Counted from the stretch's first letter, positions 18,633 through 28,568 are shown. The stretch: 64,000 bases of DNA from Lacibacter sp. H407 (GCF_037892605.1 NZ_JBBKTU010000001.1:2108001-2172000); one strand, 5' to 3'. The notes: a model not told the origin generated them from the sequence alone. Made by a program: numbers and translations.

Positions 18633-18716
18633 GTCAATAGTCAATAGTCAATAGTCAATAGTCAATAGTCAATAGTCAATAGTCAATAGTCAATAGTCAA
18701 TAGTCAATAGTCAATA
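18633..18716. repeat. Tandem repeat, 12 perfect copies of GTCAATA
   Basis: Twelve uninterrupted, identical 7-bp units fill 84 bases directly upstream of the MlaE permease start. Read toward the gene the unit is TATTGAC; because 7 is not a multiple of 3, TGA stops appear in every frame, so the repeat cannot be translated through and must lie in the leader or promoter. Confidence 0.97.
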
Positions 18717-18838
18717 AAATTTACAGACGTTGAAGATACAATTCAAAATGCAAATCTCAAGTTCAGGACTGTAAGTTAACCCAAACTTGAGATTTGACTG
18801 TTTTGATAATTTGCCTATTGGCAATTGCTTATTGCCAG

Positions 18839-21190
18839 TTATATTTCATGGCTCACCTTGCGAAACCGTTTCCACCACGGTGATTTTTTTACTGTTTCCT
18901 GTGTGTTGCCTTTGCTTTTCATTTGTGCATCCACTACAGCAATGAGCACCATGTTAAAGATGGAGCGGACTGAACTTCCCAACTGCAGAATGTGCACCGG
19001 TTTTTTCAATCCCAACAAAATCGGGCCAATGGCATCTGCATCTCCTACTTCCTGCAACAGGTTGTAGGCAATATTGCCGCTGGCAAGATTAGGGAAGATG
19101 AGCACATTCGGTTCGCCATTCACCAATTCACTGAACGGATAATTTTCTTTTAATATTTCCCGGTTGAACGCCACAAGCGGTTGTATTTCGCCATCGCACA
19201 CAAGATTGGGCTCACGCTCTTTCACAATCTCTCTGGCTCTTGCTACTAACTTGGCCTCGCTGCTGTCGCTGCTGCCAAAGTTTGAATAGCTCAGCATAGC
19301 AACACGTGGAGTAATACCAAAGGCACGCACTTCTTTTGCTACGAGTTGGGTTATATCAGCCAGTTCATCGGCACGTGGATTAAAGTTGACCGTTGCATCA
19401 GCCAGGAACAACGGTCCACGCTTGGTGAGCATGATGTACATACCGGCAATTTTGCGAACGTTCTCATCTTTGCCAATAATTTGTAATGCCGGACGAATGG
19501 TATCGGAATACTTGCGACTCAATCCGCTGATCATAGCATCTGCTTCGCCGGTTTCCACCATCATACAGCCAAAATGTGTACGTTCTTTCATCGCTTTTGC
19601 CGCTTCGTAACGGTTCAATCCTTTGCGTTGGCGCTTCTGAAAAAACTGTTCACCAAACTTCTGGCGCATTTCTTCCTGCTCTTTGCTCTTTGGATCTAAT
19701 ACAGGAATTCCTTCCAGATCAATCGCATTTGCGTCTGCTTTTTCACGAATCGTTTTTTCATCACCTAACAGTATCGGGTAAGCGATTCCTTCTTCATACG
19801 CCAATTGTGCAGCTTTCAACACTTTCACATTTTCGGCATCTACAAACACCACACGTTTGGGATCTTTGCGTGCCTTGCTGCCAATTGCACGCATCAATTG
19901 ATTGTCGATACCTAACCGATGATTGAGGATGTCTTCATACTTTTCCCAATCGGTGATGGGGTGCTGTGCTACGCCACTTTCCATAGCCGCTTTTGCAACA
20001 GCAGGAGCTACATAACTCAACAAACGTGGATCAAGTGGTTTTGGAATAATATAAGTTGCACCAAACGAAATATTCTTTTCGTTGTACGCCATGTTTACGA
20101 TATCCGGTACTGGCGTTTTTGCTAATTCAGCTAATGCTTTTACAGCCGCCAGTTTCATGGCTTCGTTGATCTTGGTGGCACGCACATCCAATGCACCACG
20201 GAAAATGTACGGGAAGCCCAATACATTATTCACCTGGTTGGGATAATCGCTGCGGCCTGTTGCCATAATTACATCAGCACGAGCAGCTGTTGCTTCTTCG
20301 TAACTGATCTCAGGATCAGGATTGGCCATAGCAAACACGATCGGTTTCTTGGCCATGCTCTTCACCATTTCACCGGTAATAACATTGCCCACGCTTAAAC
20401 CAATAAATACATCCGCATTTTTGATGGCATCAGCCAATGTCATGTCAGGATGTTTTACATGGGCTGCAAATTTTTTCTTGTTCTCATCAAGGTCATCCCG
20501 TTGATCATGGATCACACCTTTGCGATCGAACATTAAAAAGTTTTCGTGTTTGGCACCCAAGCTTTCATATAACAATACACAAGCCATAGCAGCAGCGCCT
20601 GCGCCATTTACAACGAACTTTGCTTTTTCAATTTTCTTTCCTTGTATTTCCAATGCGTTCAACAAAGCAGCAGCGCTGATGATGGCTGTGCCATGCTGAT
20701 CATCGTGCATCAACGGAATTTTCATTTCCTCTTTCAACCGCTGTTCAATGTAAAAGCATTCGGGAGATTTAATGTCTTCAAGATTGATACCACCAAAGGT
20801 TGGTTCAAGCGCTTTAACGATCTGCACGAATTTCTCCGGATCTTTTTCATTGATCTCAATATCAAACACATCAATGTCTGCAAAGATCTTGAAGAGTACT
20901 CCTTTTCCTTCCATCACCGGCTTACCAGCTTCGGGGCCAATATCGCCCAAGCCCAAAACGGCAGTACCGTTACTGATCACAGCAACCAGGTTTCCCTTCG
21001 CTGTGTATTTGTAAACGTCTTCGGGATTATTAAAAATTTCCATGCAGGGCACCGCAACACCTGGCGAATATGCCAGTGATAGATCACGCTGTGTTTTGGC
21101 TTCTTTGGTAGGAATTACTTCAATTTTCCCCGGTCTTCCTTTGGCATGATATTCCAATGCCTGTTGCCGGCGTAGTTCTTCTTTGTTCAT
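18839..21190 (-). CDS. maeB: NADP-dependent malic enzyme with phosphotransacetylase-like domain
   Basis: A 783-residue two-part enzyme that oxidatively decarboxylates malate to pyruvate, giving NADPH. Residues about 1-430 are the malic enzyme: [11 protein letters not shown] near residue 40, the malate/metal-site region ([13 protein letters not shown], about 160-172) and the Rossmann segment ([13 protein letters not shown]). Residues about 440-770 are the phosphate acetyl/butyryltransferase-like domain, regulatory rather than catalytic in known MaeB enzymes. Length and order are normal. It is monocistronic: the permease gene downstream is separated by 221 bases and the tandem repeat. Confidence 0.93.
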   Translation of the reverse strand: MNKEELRRQQALEYHAKGRPGKIEVIPTKEAKTQRDLSLAYSPGVAVPCMEIFNNPEDVYKYTAKGNLVAVISNGTAVLGLGDIGPEAGKPVMEGKGVLFKIFADIDVFDIEINEKDPEKFVQIVKALEPTFGGINLEDIKSPECFYIEQRLKEEMKIPLMHDDQHGTAIISAAALLNALEIQGKKIEKAKFVVNGAGAAAMACVLLYESLGAKHENFLMFDRKGVIHDQRDDLDENKKKFAAHVKHPDMTLADAIKNADVFIGLSVGNVITGEMVKSMAKKPIVFAMANPDPEISYEEATAARADVIMATGRSDYPNQVNNVLGFPYIFRGALDVRATKINEAMKLAAVKALAELAKTPVPDIVNMAYNEKNISFGATYIIPKPLDPRLLSYVAPAVAKAAMESGVAQHPITDWEKYEDILNHRLGIDNQLMRAIGSKARKDPKRVVFVDAENVKVLKAAQLAYEEGIAYPILLGDEKTIREKADANAIDLEGIPVLDPKSKEQEEMRQKFGEQFFQKRQRKGLNRYEAAKAMKERTHFGCMMVETGEADAMISGLSRKYSDTIRPALQIIGKDENVRKIAGMYIMLTKRGPLFLADATVNFNPRADELADITQLVAKEVRAFGITPRVAMLSYSNFGSSDSSEAKLVARAREIVKEREPNLVCDGEIQPLVAFNREILKENYPFSELVNGEPNVLIFPNLASGNIAYNLLQEVGDADAIGPILLGLKKPVHILQLGSSVRSIFNMVLIAVVDAQMKSKGNTQETVKKSPWWKRFRKVSHEI

Positions 21191-21343
21191 ACGTAATAGT
21201 TAATCAAACAATCGTTTTTTAGCCTTGCTAAGTGCGGCAAGGTACGAAAAGAATGAAAAGTGGATTTATAAGTTACCTGTACGTTAAGAATCCGGCTATA
21301 CCCGCTTTGTAGTATTTTTTTTTAATATGTTTACTGTATAATT

Positions 21344-23050
21344 GTGAAAACATCAAAACATGCAACTGAAACAAAACTCCTGCTTATTCTTAGTTTTCTT
21401 ACCATGATTTTTATTATTCAGGCTTGCCGGAAATATGATTTTTTTGGAAAGACCTCGAAAGAATTTAAAGTGGAGGATGCTAAAGAATGGTATTATGGTG
21501 TATTTAAGAAAAGTGATGCATTTACTATTGTAAGTGATAAAAATGCAATAGCTCCGTTTGTTACCAGTGGGGTGTATATAGGACGCCAACAAACTTCTAA
21601 GACCTTCTACAAAAAATACCCCTACTGGAATAAGGCAATCAATTATAGCTTGGGAAGTTTACAGGTTGTTGAAATGCCATTGCAGCTTGAAGAGAAAGCA
21701 CTCGTTTTACCAGGAATGCAGCATTTGTCAAAATTGGAGAAAACTACGATTGCTGAAGGAAGCATAACAAAATTGCTTTTTTTCAAACAGACAGATGGGG
21801 CTATCACAACACGAATAGTGACTCTTATACCCACTTTACAATATCTTAAAGCAAAAAAATTTGATATCAGTGACAATAATCTAAAGAAGCCCGATGGAAG
21901 TTTTGAAGGTTTTTTAATGGTTCAGGACTGGCAGGGCGGACTGATCAATCTGTTCGAAATTAAAAATGCGAAGTACACCCGAAAAATTAAAATTAGTAAG
22001 TTTAAGAAGACTGCAAACAACGACACTGGTATTGAATTGCTGAGTAGTTCCTCTGAATGTGGGTGGGTAATAACAACTACAGTTGTACAATATTGTGTTT
22101 CTACCAACGGGTCATCGGGTGATGTGCCTCCCGGCGATCCGACATGTACAGAATGGCAAGAGTACACAGACGAAAATTGGGAGTATATACCATGTGAAGA
22201 GGAAGAAATTGATCCTTTTACAGAATGTATCCAAATGGGGAATGATAATGATTACTGTAATTGTCTGGTTTACGGTGTTGGATGCCAAGGCGAAGATGAT
22301 CCACCTGGGGATGGCGGTAATTTCGATGATAATTGGAATGACGAGATTAAGGATAGCACAAATAAACCTTGCATTGACTCTGTTCTTAGTGATTTGTCAG
22401 CTATGCAGAGTTCGCTCCCTAAGTTAGTAAGGGACTTTTTTGGGAAAAACCCTCAATTTAGTCCCATTATACGTTCAGGGCTTCGAAATCACACTTCTAA
22501 TAATAATGGTGACATTATTCCGGCTCCTGGTGGTTGGACGATTTCAAACTTGCAAAGTTCAACTTTTAGTATTTACATAAACTCATTATATAGTGATGCC
22601 ACTGATTTGTCAACTGTAACTACCATTATTCATGAGGTATTTCATGCTCATTTAATGAATGAAGTTAGAACTTACAATAATGATTCAGGTTATGTACGGC
22701 AACTTTATGATAACTATGGGTATCTTTTCCCAACCGTTTTTGCTGATTGGTTGCAAAATAATTCTGGAGTTCCTACAAATACAGCTCATCACCAAGCAAT
22801 AGCAACGATGTATAGAGGGCTCATTGCGGATGCAATAAACACATTCGCAGTTCAAAATGGCATTAATTTGCCATCTGGCTATGCTAATGATCTTGCATGG
22901 TCTGGGTGTTCCGATTCTCAGGCTTTTCAGAGTTTGTCTGGAAGTGAAAAAGGACGAATTATAGACAGAATCGCAGCCGAAAAGGATCCAAATAATATCA
23001 ATGGAATAAATTCCTCTAATAATTCTGCCAAAGGTAAACCCTGCAATTAA
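21344..23050 (+). CDS. Putative zinc-metalloprotease lipoprotein (HEXXH)
   Basis: A 568-residue protein with a GTG start (no in-frame ATG gives a signal). The N-terminus is a lipoprotein signal with the lipobox cysteine in IIQAC at residue 28. Residues about 30-215 are an unrecognised beta-rich region; 225-330 is a Cys- and Asp/Glu-rich linker (for example PCEEEEIDPFTECIQM). The C-terminal domain carries HEVFH at 430-434, a zincin-type zinc motif, followed by a later HHQAIATMYRGLIADAI and DLAWSGC, a pattern I associate with SprT-like putative peptidases in Bacteroidota secreted proteins. Activity is inferred. Codon use and low GC set it apart from its neighbours. The next exported protein gene begins 24 bases downstream. 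Confidence 0.68.
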   Translation: MKTSKHATETKLLLILSFLTMIFIIQACRKYDFFGKTSKEFKVEDAKEWYYGVFKKSDAFTIVSDKNAIAPFVTSGVYIGRQQTSKTFYKKYPYWNKAINYSLGSLQVVEMPLQLEEKALVLPGMQHLSKLEKTTIAEGSITKLLFFKQTDGAITTRIVTLIPTLQYLKAKKFDISDNNLKKPDGSFEGFLMVQDWQGGLINLFEIKNAKYTRKIKISKFKKTANNDTGIELLSSSSECGWVITTTVVQYCVSTNGSSGDVPPGDPTCTEWQEYTDENWEYIPCEEEEIDPFTECIQMGNDNDYCNCLVYGVGCQGEDDPPGDGGNFDDNWNDEIKDSTNKPCIDSVLSDLSAMQSSLPKLVRDFFGKNPQFSPIIRSGLRNHTSNNNGDIIPAPGGWTISNLQSSTFSIYINSLYSDATDLSTVTTIIHEVFHAHLMNEVRTYNNDSGYVRQLYDNYGYLFPTVFADWLQNNSGVPTNTAHHQAIATMYRGLIADAINTFAVQNGINLPSGYANDLAWSGCSDSQAFQSLSGSEKGRIIDRIAAEKDPNNINGINSSNNSAKGKPCN

Positions 23051-23074
23051 TAGTTATAAATAAAAAATTTTGAA

Positions 23075-23911
23075 ATGAAGCATATCAAACCTTATGTTGT
23101 AATTCTATTCTTTTTTGTTTTTTCGACTGCATGTGTAGCTCAAAAAAACAGATCAGCTTCGCTTAAACCAGGTTTTTATTTTTTTGGCCAAACTGTTTCT
23201 GAGTGGGTAGGAGGTGGTTATTATCTACTTAAACAAGATTCTACTTTTATTTTCTTTTCGCCATTATGGCAATCTGTAATTGATTGTGACGCTATGGACG
23301 TAAACCCTAATTATTTTGGGGAAGGCCGTTGGATGATTAGCAAAACAAATGAGTTAATATTATCTTTCGGAAAAACTACTTACGATTATTTAAGGTTGAG
23401 GTCAGAAGTAATTTATAATGTAAAAAACTATATAAGTAGGGATTCTGTGTACATCCAGTGCAAGGTTTCAGATAGTATTAATAGTTGGTTTTTAGAAATT
23501 CAATTAGATACAATTGGTAATAAGAAAAAAATAGTAAAACCAGTTTCGAATAGCCAAAATTTGAGTATATCAGTTCCTGTTACTTATCGTCCAATTTCGT
23601 TAAACGTTAGTTCAATTGGGTACTACTCACAAAAAATAGAATTATTGCAGGGATTTAATTTTCATAATATTGAGATCAAAGTGCTTCAAAAAAAAGGACA
23701 AGAATGCTTTAGATATATAGAGCCGATTGTCATTAGTGAAAAAGTTGTTAGCGGAGATAAAGGAAAAGTTTTATTTGGTCGGCTCTTAAAAATTAATAGA
23801 ATTGACGATAAGGAAGAAGTTATATCTAACTTGAAAATGGCGATAAATAAATATCCTGAATTAAGTATCGTTATGAAAAATATCATTCAAGAATTAGAGA
23901 AGGTTAAATAA
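23075..23911 (+). CDS. Exported protein of unknown function
   Basis: A 278-residue protein I do not recognise. It starts with a hydrophobic signal, MKHIKPYVVILFFFVFSTAC, which could be a lipobox (Cys20) or a signal peptidase I site just after (VAQ). Residues about 30-110 look like a beta-rich domain describing an aromatic-rich strand pattern (GGGYYLLKQDSTFIFF). Residues 180-235 contain a further beta segment, and the last 45 residues are helical (ISNLKMAINKYPELSIVMKNII). It is AT-rich and directly follows the metalloprotease-like lipoprotein, so it may be co-transcribed and functionally linked to it; an inhibitor or immunity role is only speculation. Confidence 0.55.
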   Translation: MKHIKPYVVILFFFVFSTACVAQKNRSASLKPGFYFFGQTVSEWVGGGYYLLKQDSTFIFFSPLWQSVIDCDAMDVNPNYFGEGRWMISKTNELILSFGKTTYDYLRLRSEVIYNVKNYISRDSVYIQCKVSDSINSWFLEIQLDTIGNKKKIVKPVSNSQNLSISVPVTYRPISLNVSSIGYYSQKIELLQGFNFHNIEIKVLQKKGQECFRYIEPIVISEKVVSGDKGKVLFGRLLKINRIDDKEEVISNLKMAINKYPELSIVMKNIIQELEKVK

Positions 23912-23969
23912 GTAGTAGAAATCATCTTGTATATACATATGTAATTGTACAAATTCATAGCCTTTAGAA

Positions 23970-25337
23970 GTGAAGGGTTTAAGTCTCCAAAAGGGCAATA
24001 TATTTTTAATAGCAGCATGTGTAATTATATGCTGCTATTATTCATTTCAATTAAACCCTGCCACCTCGCCTTTTATTAATTACAATAGCGCTCTATTTGC
24101 GATTACCGTAGCGGCTATATTATTTTTATTTATACCCAATACAGACAGGCGTTTCTTTTTTGCAGTATGGGTTTTGTTTGCAGCAATCACAATCATTCTT
24201 CTGCAAAGCAGAACAGCGCTTCTTTCATTTGGGGCAGGTTACTTACTGTTTTTTACACGAAAGCGAAGTTATAACGTAAAGCCGCTTTTGTTCCTTTTTG
24301 CGCTTTTAGCAAGTTCTTTTTTGGTTCTCTCGTATTATAAATTTGAATCAACAGAAGGGCGCTGGTTTATCTGGAAAAATTGTATGGCTGTTCTTTCAAA
24401 CAACTGGTTACAAGGTGTTGGGTGGGGTAAGTTTCGTTTTGCTTACAACGAGCAACAGGCAAACTGGTTTCGTCAACATGGATTTGATAATAAGGAAACT
24501 ATGCTGGCAGACAATGTTTATTATGCGTTTAACGAATGGATTCAACTGGCTATTGAAATTGGAGTGCCGCTGACTATTTGCATCCTTTTAGCAATTGTTT
24601 ATACGTTTTTAAAAGCACATAAAAATAGCCGGGATAGTGATTCACTGCCCGAAAAAAGAATTGTTGCTGCTTTCGGGGCTTTATTTATTGCTACATTATT
24701 CTCTTATCCTTTTTTCTATTTACCTTCTTTACTACTTTTTGGGTGTTTATATGCTTGGGTGTTTAAATTAGCAAATTTTCAGAGTTGGGCAGTAGTGCCA
24801 AAAATGGTAAAGACTATATTAGTTTGCATTTTAGTGCTGTTAATTGGGTTTATATTTTATCAACAGTACAGTGCCCGTACGAAATGGAAAGAAGCTGTAG
24901 AGTTACAACAGGTTGGCTACAAAAGAGCAGCATTATCTTCAATGCTTTCGGGCTATTCAATTTTAAAGGATAATGGAGATTTTTTATTTGCAATGGGTAA
25001 CGCATACCAGTCCGTTAATCAAATTGATTCAGCACTTTATTATTATAAACAATCGGTAACGTTTAAGAACGATTATGAACTGCATCGACAAATAGGTCAA
25101 TTATACCATGAGAATGGTTTGGATAGTCTGGCTGAAAACCATTTACTAAAGGCTGTTTACATAGTGCCCAACCGCTTTAAAAGTCGTGAAATGCTTGTAG
25201 ATTTTTATGTTTCAACAAGAAGTGTAAATAAGGCAAAGTTTTGGGCAAATGAAACGTTGCGGTTAAAAGAAAAAGTTCCATCTGCGGTAACAAAGCAGGT
25301 CAAAGAAAAAATGGAGAAAATAATACGTGAATATTAG
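23970..25337 (+). CDS. O-antigen ligase-like membrane protein with TPR tail, shortened at the N-terminus
   Basis: A 455-residue membrane protein with a GTG start; an in-frame stop at 23958 prevents any longer form. About seven hydrophobic helices are seen (for example residues 10-30, 40-55, 62-78, 100-115, 193-210, 225-260, 270-290). The segment LLQSRTALLSFGAGYLL and the loop WLQGVGWGKFRFAYNEQQ fit the Wzy_C/O-antigen ligase domain, and the C-terminal 150 residues resemble TPR repeats (FAMGNAYQSVNQIDSALYYYKQS). Family members in Bacteroidota usually have several more helices before this point, so the gene may be a remnant or a divergent short form. Its last four bases overlap the end of lysA. 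Confidence 0.62.
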   Translation: MKGLSLQKGNIFLIAACVIICCYYSFQLNPATSPFINYNSALFAITVAAILFLFIPNTDRRFFFAVWVLFAAITIILLQSRTALLSFGAGYLLFFTRKRSYNVKPLLFLFALLASSFLVLSYYKFESTEGRWFIWKNCMAVLSNNWLQGVGWGKFRFAYNEQQANWFRQHGFDNKETMLADNVYYAFNEWIQLAIEIGVPLTICILLAIVYTFLKAHKNSRDSDSLPEKRIVAAFGALFIATLFSYPFFYLPSLLLFGCLYAWVFKLANFQSWAVVPKMVKTILVCILVLLIGFIFYQQYSARTKWKEAVELQQVGYKRAALSSMLSGYSILKDNGDFLFAMGNAYQSVNQIDSALYYYKQSVTFKNDYELHRQIGQLYHENGLDSLAENHLLKAVYIVPNRFKSREMLVDFYVSTRSVNKAKFWANETLRLKEKVPSAVTKQVKEKMEKIIREY

Positions 25338-26542
25338 TCAGTTATATTCTTCAACAGATCCTCAAAGCTTTCCCGTTTGCGGATCAAGATCGCTTCGCCA
25401 TCTTTCAACAACACTTCTGCCGGGCGGTATCGTGAGTTATAATTACTGCTCATTTCATAGCCATAAGCACCTGCATTATGGAAGCAAAGCAAGTCGCCTT
25501 CTTTTATTTCAGGTAATAAACGATCACTCGCAAACGTATCTGTTTCGCAGATATACCCGGTGACCATGTATTTTTTTTCTTCGCCTGTTGGGTTCGATAA
25601 ATTGCTGATGTGATGATACGCATCATACATCATGGGTCGAATCAAATGATTCAATCCGGTATTTACTCCTGCAATGATCGTTTCGCCATTTTGTTTCAGC
25701 ACATTTACTTCAGCCAGTAAATAACCACATTCACTTACTAAAAATTTCCCCGGCTCAAACCAGATCTGCAATTTTTTATTATTCGCCAATGGATGCGCAT
25801 CAAAGGCCTGTTTTAATTTTTGTCCAAGCAATGCCACATCGGCTGTTTTTTCTCCGGGGATATATGGTACTTTAAAACCACCGCCAAGATCAATTACTTC
25901 CAGTTCGGGAAAATGTGGGATGAGATCGAACAACACTTCAATGCCTTTTACAAATACATCGGCATCTTTAATTTCACTGCCGGTATGAATGTGCAAAGTG
26001 CGGATAAAAATATTATTTGCTTTCACAATGGCTTCCAGTTCGCCGATCTGCTCGACAGCAATACCAAACTTGCTCTTATTATGTCCTGTTGAAATTTTGA
26101 GATTGCCACCTGCCATGATGTTTGGACGAAGACGAACACCAACAGGATAACTATGACCATACTTTTTTCCAAACTTTTCAAGGTTCGATAAACTGTCGAT
26201 GTTTACATGTACACCTGCTGCCACTGCTTCTTCAATTTCAACAAATGAAATACCGTTGCTGGTGTACAACACATTTTCAGGAGCCACACCTGCATGCAAT
26301 GCCAGCTTTACTTCGTTAATGCTGCTGCAATCGATATTACAACCAAGGCTGTTGATGTAACGTACAATGTGAATATTCGTCAATGCTTTGGATGCATAAA
26401 AAATACGTGTGTCCAATACAGAAAACGCATTCACCAATGTTTCGTATTGCTGTTTTATTTTTTCTGCATCATAAACATATACAGGAGTGCCGTATTGCTG
26501 TGCAATGCTGATCAATTGTTCTTTGGAGATAGAAAGATTCAT
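25334..26542 (-). CDS. lysA: Diaminopimelate decarboxylase
   Basis: PLP enzyme for the last step of lysine synthesis, converting meso-diaminopimelate to lysine. The 402-residue length is normal. The PLP lysine is K52 in FYASKAL. The alanine-racemase-like barrel contains HIHTGSEI and the glycine-rich LGGGFKVPY; the C-terminal beta domain has the substrate motif GYICETDTFASDR and AGAYGYEMSSNYNSRYRPAE. It is a single gene here, with a terminator-like hairpin upstream belonging to scpB's other side. No other lysine-pathway gene is present. Confidence 0.94.
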   Translation of the reverse strand: MNLSISKEQLISIAQQYGTPVYVYDAEKIKQQYETLVNAFSVLDTRIFYASKALTNIHIVRYINSLGCNIDCSSINEVKLALHAGVAPENVLYTSNGISFVEIEEAVAAGVHVNIDSLSNLEKFGKKYGHSYPVGVRLRPNIMAGGNLKISTGHNKSKFGIAVEQIGELEAIVKANNIFIRTLHIHTGSEIKDADVFVKGIEVLFDLIPHFPELEVIDLGGGFKVPYIPGEKTADVALLGQKLKQAFDAHPLANNKKLQIWFEPGKFLVSECGYLLAEVNVLKQNGETIIAGVNTGLNHLIRPMMYDAYHHISNLSNPTGEEKKYMVTGYICETDTFASDRLLPEIKEGDLLCFHNAGAYGYEMSSNYNSRYRPAEVLLKDGEAILIRKRESFEDLLKNITD

Positions 26543-26636
26543 GTGTCGATGTTGCTAGGCTGCGAATTTAGTTGAAAAAACGGTCGGGACGCTAAAGCGG
26601 CCTGAACGATCCATCAGCAGCTGAGTAGCAAATAAA

Positions 26637-26659
26637 AATCCCCGCAAGTAGCGGGGATT
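26637..26659. terminator. Intrinsic terminator hairpin, AATCCCCGC stem
   Basis: A 9-bp perfect stem with an AAGTA loop, flanked by an A run on one side. It lies directly after scpB (minus strand), so it most likely ends that transcript. Confidence 0.8.
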
Positions 26660-26672
26660 CATTTTATAATTG

Positions 26673-27587
26673 TCAGTCATTTTTTTCTTCTTCGTCCTGC
26701 TCTTCTACATCACTTTCGTCGGATGTTTCTTCAGCTTCTTCTTCGGTTTCAATAATTTCTTCTTCATCTGCAGGTAATTCTTCTTCATCAATCACCACTT
26801 CAATGATTTCTTCTTCTATTGTAACATCGTCTGTGAGATTCTCTTCTTCCGTTATTTCTTCAACAACCGTTTCGTCTGTTTCAATTTCTGTTTCTTCAGC
26901 AGCAACTTCATCAAGCGGCTGTTCCACCAAACTTCCATCTTCAGTTACTACCAACGCTTCAGTAGAAACAAGTTCCTGTTCTTCTTCACCTGCAACATGT
27001 AATGTATCACTTTGTACGCCGGTTGGTTCAGTTAATTCAGCACCAATGATTTCTTTGATCTTCGGCAGATCTTCCGGTGAGTTGATGCCAAAATAATCCA
27101 TGAACGAACGGGAAGTGCCATAGATCAATGGATGTCCGGGCATTTTTTCATTCCGTCCCAATATCACGATCAATTCTTTCTCTAATAATTTCTGTACGGC
27201 ATAATCACAATTCACGCCACGGATGGCTTCCATTTCACCTTTGGTGATGGGTTGCTTGTAGGCAATAATGGACAATGTTTCCAATGCTGCTGTACTTAAA
27301 CGTTTCAGGAATTTATCGCCGTTGATCTGGGCAACCGTTTTGTGGTATTCTTTTTTTGTAAGAAACTGCAAACCACCGCCACTTTCTCTGATTTCAAATG
27401 GATAAAATTCGGATGCGTATTTTTCTTTGATGGCTTCTACTGCTGCTTCTGTCTGGTCGAGTGTAGCACGGTCTTCAATAAAACCAAGCGCATTGTTTAC
27501 CAGATCGCACAACTCCAATGTAGTGAGTGGACGTTCGGCCGCAAAAATCAGCGCTTCAATATGTGGGATAATGACACTTAGTTCCAT
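26673..27587 (-). CDS. scpB: Segregation and condensation protein B with long acidic tail
   Basis: Kleisin-associated subunit of the SMC-ScpAB chromosome-organising complex. The ATG at 27587 (MELSVIIPHIEALIFAAERPLT) gives 304 residues. Residues about 1-185 contain the two winged-helix domains, with the signature LSTAALETLSIIAYKQPITKGEMEAIRGVN and YGTSRSFMDYFGI. The remaining ~115 residues are almost entirely Glu, Asp, Val, Thr and Ile (for example EEEIIEVVIDEEELPADEEE), making a strongly negative, probably disordered tail. Normal ScpB is roughly 170-200 residues. It lies 67 bases downstream of atpG, on the same strand. Confidence 0.9.
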   Translation of the reverse strand: MELSVIIPHIEALIFAAERPLTTLELCDLVNNALGFIEDRATLDQTEAAVEAIKEKYASEFYPFEIRESGGGLQFLTKKEYHKTVAQINGDKFLKRLSTAALETLSIIAYKQPITKGEMEAIRGVNCDYAVQKLLEKELIVILGRNEKMPGHPLIYGTSRSFMDYFGINSPEDLPKIKEIIGAELTEPTGVQSDTLHVAGEEEQELVSTEALVVTEDGSLVEQPLDEVAAEETEIETDETVVEEITEEENLTDDVTIEEEIIEVVIDEEELPADEEEIIETEEEAEETSDESDVEEQDEEEKND

Positions 27588-27654
27588 CTGATTAATTAAT
27601 AATTGATAATGCATAATTGATAATGCTGTCCATTATCAATTATCAATTTTGAAC

Positions 27655-28542
27655 TTACCCGTTCAATGCTGCTGCACCACTTACGATTTCTGTAAGTTCG
27701 GTTGTAATGGCGGCCTGGCGTGCACGGTTATAACTGATGCGGAGTGAACGCAACAATTCGTTGGCATTATCGCTGGCTTTATCCATCGCCGTCATACGTG
27801 CACCGTGTTCAGATGCGTTGGCGTCAAGTACAGCTTTGAATAATTGTGTATTGAGGATTTTCGGCATTAACTCGGCTACGAGTTCTTCTTTGCCCGGTTC
27901 GAAAATAAAGTCTGCTTTGGTTTTGGCTGCAGCCCCGGTGTTCACCACTTTTGGAATAGGCAGAAAACGTTCCAGTTTAAATTCCTGTGTAGCGGCATTT
28001 TTAAATTGGCTGTACACCAGTTCTACTACATCATAATCACCTCTTACAAACGCTTCCATGGCCGCCGCCGCCGCTTTTTGCACATTCTCAAAGGAGAGTT
28101 GCAGGAAAATATCTTTATATGTTTCGCTGGTTTTAAAACCGGCACGAATCATTGCTTCGGTTCCTTTTTTACCAATACCCCAAACTTCTACATTGCCTTT
28201 GCCGTTTTGCTCGGCATATTTTTCAGCTACTGCCTGCTTGGCAAGCTTTACGAGGTTGGCATTGTAACCGCCGCACAAACCACGATCGCTGGTAACCAGA
28301 ATAATCAGTACTTTATTCACCGGACGTTCAGCAGCGAGTTTCATGCTCACACTTCCATCGCTGTTGCTAACGATGTTGCTCAGCATTTCCTGCAATTTTT
28401 GTGCATACGGACGCATTTGAATGATGGCATCCTGTGCTCTGCGGAGCTTGGCCGCACTCACCATTTTCATTGCTTTTGTGATCTGCTGGGTGCTCTGCAC
28501 ACTCTTAATCCTGTTACGTACCTCTTTTAATTGTCCGGGCAT
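27655..28542 (-). CDS. atpG: ATP synthase F1 gamma subunit
   Basis: Central rotor shaft of F1F0 ATP synthase. The 295 residues show the canonical N-terminal helix (KEVRNRIKSVQSTQQITKAMKMVSAAKL) and the C-terminal helix (ARMTAMDKASDNANELLRSLRISYNRARQAAITTELTEIVSGAAA), which form the coiled-coil. The conserved SDRGLCGGYNANL is present. Unlike in many bacteria, no other atp gene is adjacent: a DUF3667 gene is divergent upstream and scpB follows. A good promoter element sits just upstream. Confidence 0.95.
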   Translation of the reverse strand: MPGQLKEVRNRIKSVQSTQQITKAMKMVSAAKLRRAQDAIIQMRPYAQKLQEMLSNIVSNSDGSVSMKLAAERPVNKVLIILVTSDRGLCGGYNANLVKLAKQAVAEKYAEQNGKGNVEVWGIGKKGTEAMIRAGFKTSETYKDIFLQLSFENVQKAAAAAMEAFVRGDYDVVELVYSQFKNAATQEFKLERFLPIPKVVNTGAAAKTKADFIFEPGKEELVAELMPKILNTQLFKAVLDANASEHGARMTAMDKASDNANELLRSLRISYNRARQAAITTELTEIVSGAAALNG

Positions 28543-28568
28543 GTTTTTATACGTTTAATTTCAGGGCG

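Noticed and set aside
18633-18716. CRISPR array or coding repeat
   Set aside because: The 7-bp units have no spacers and contain stop codons in every reading frame, so neither fits.
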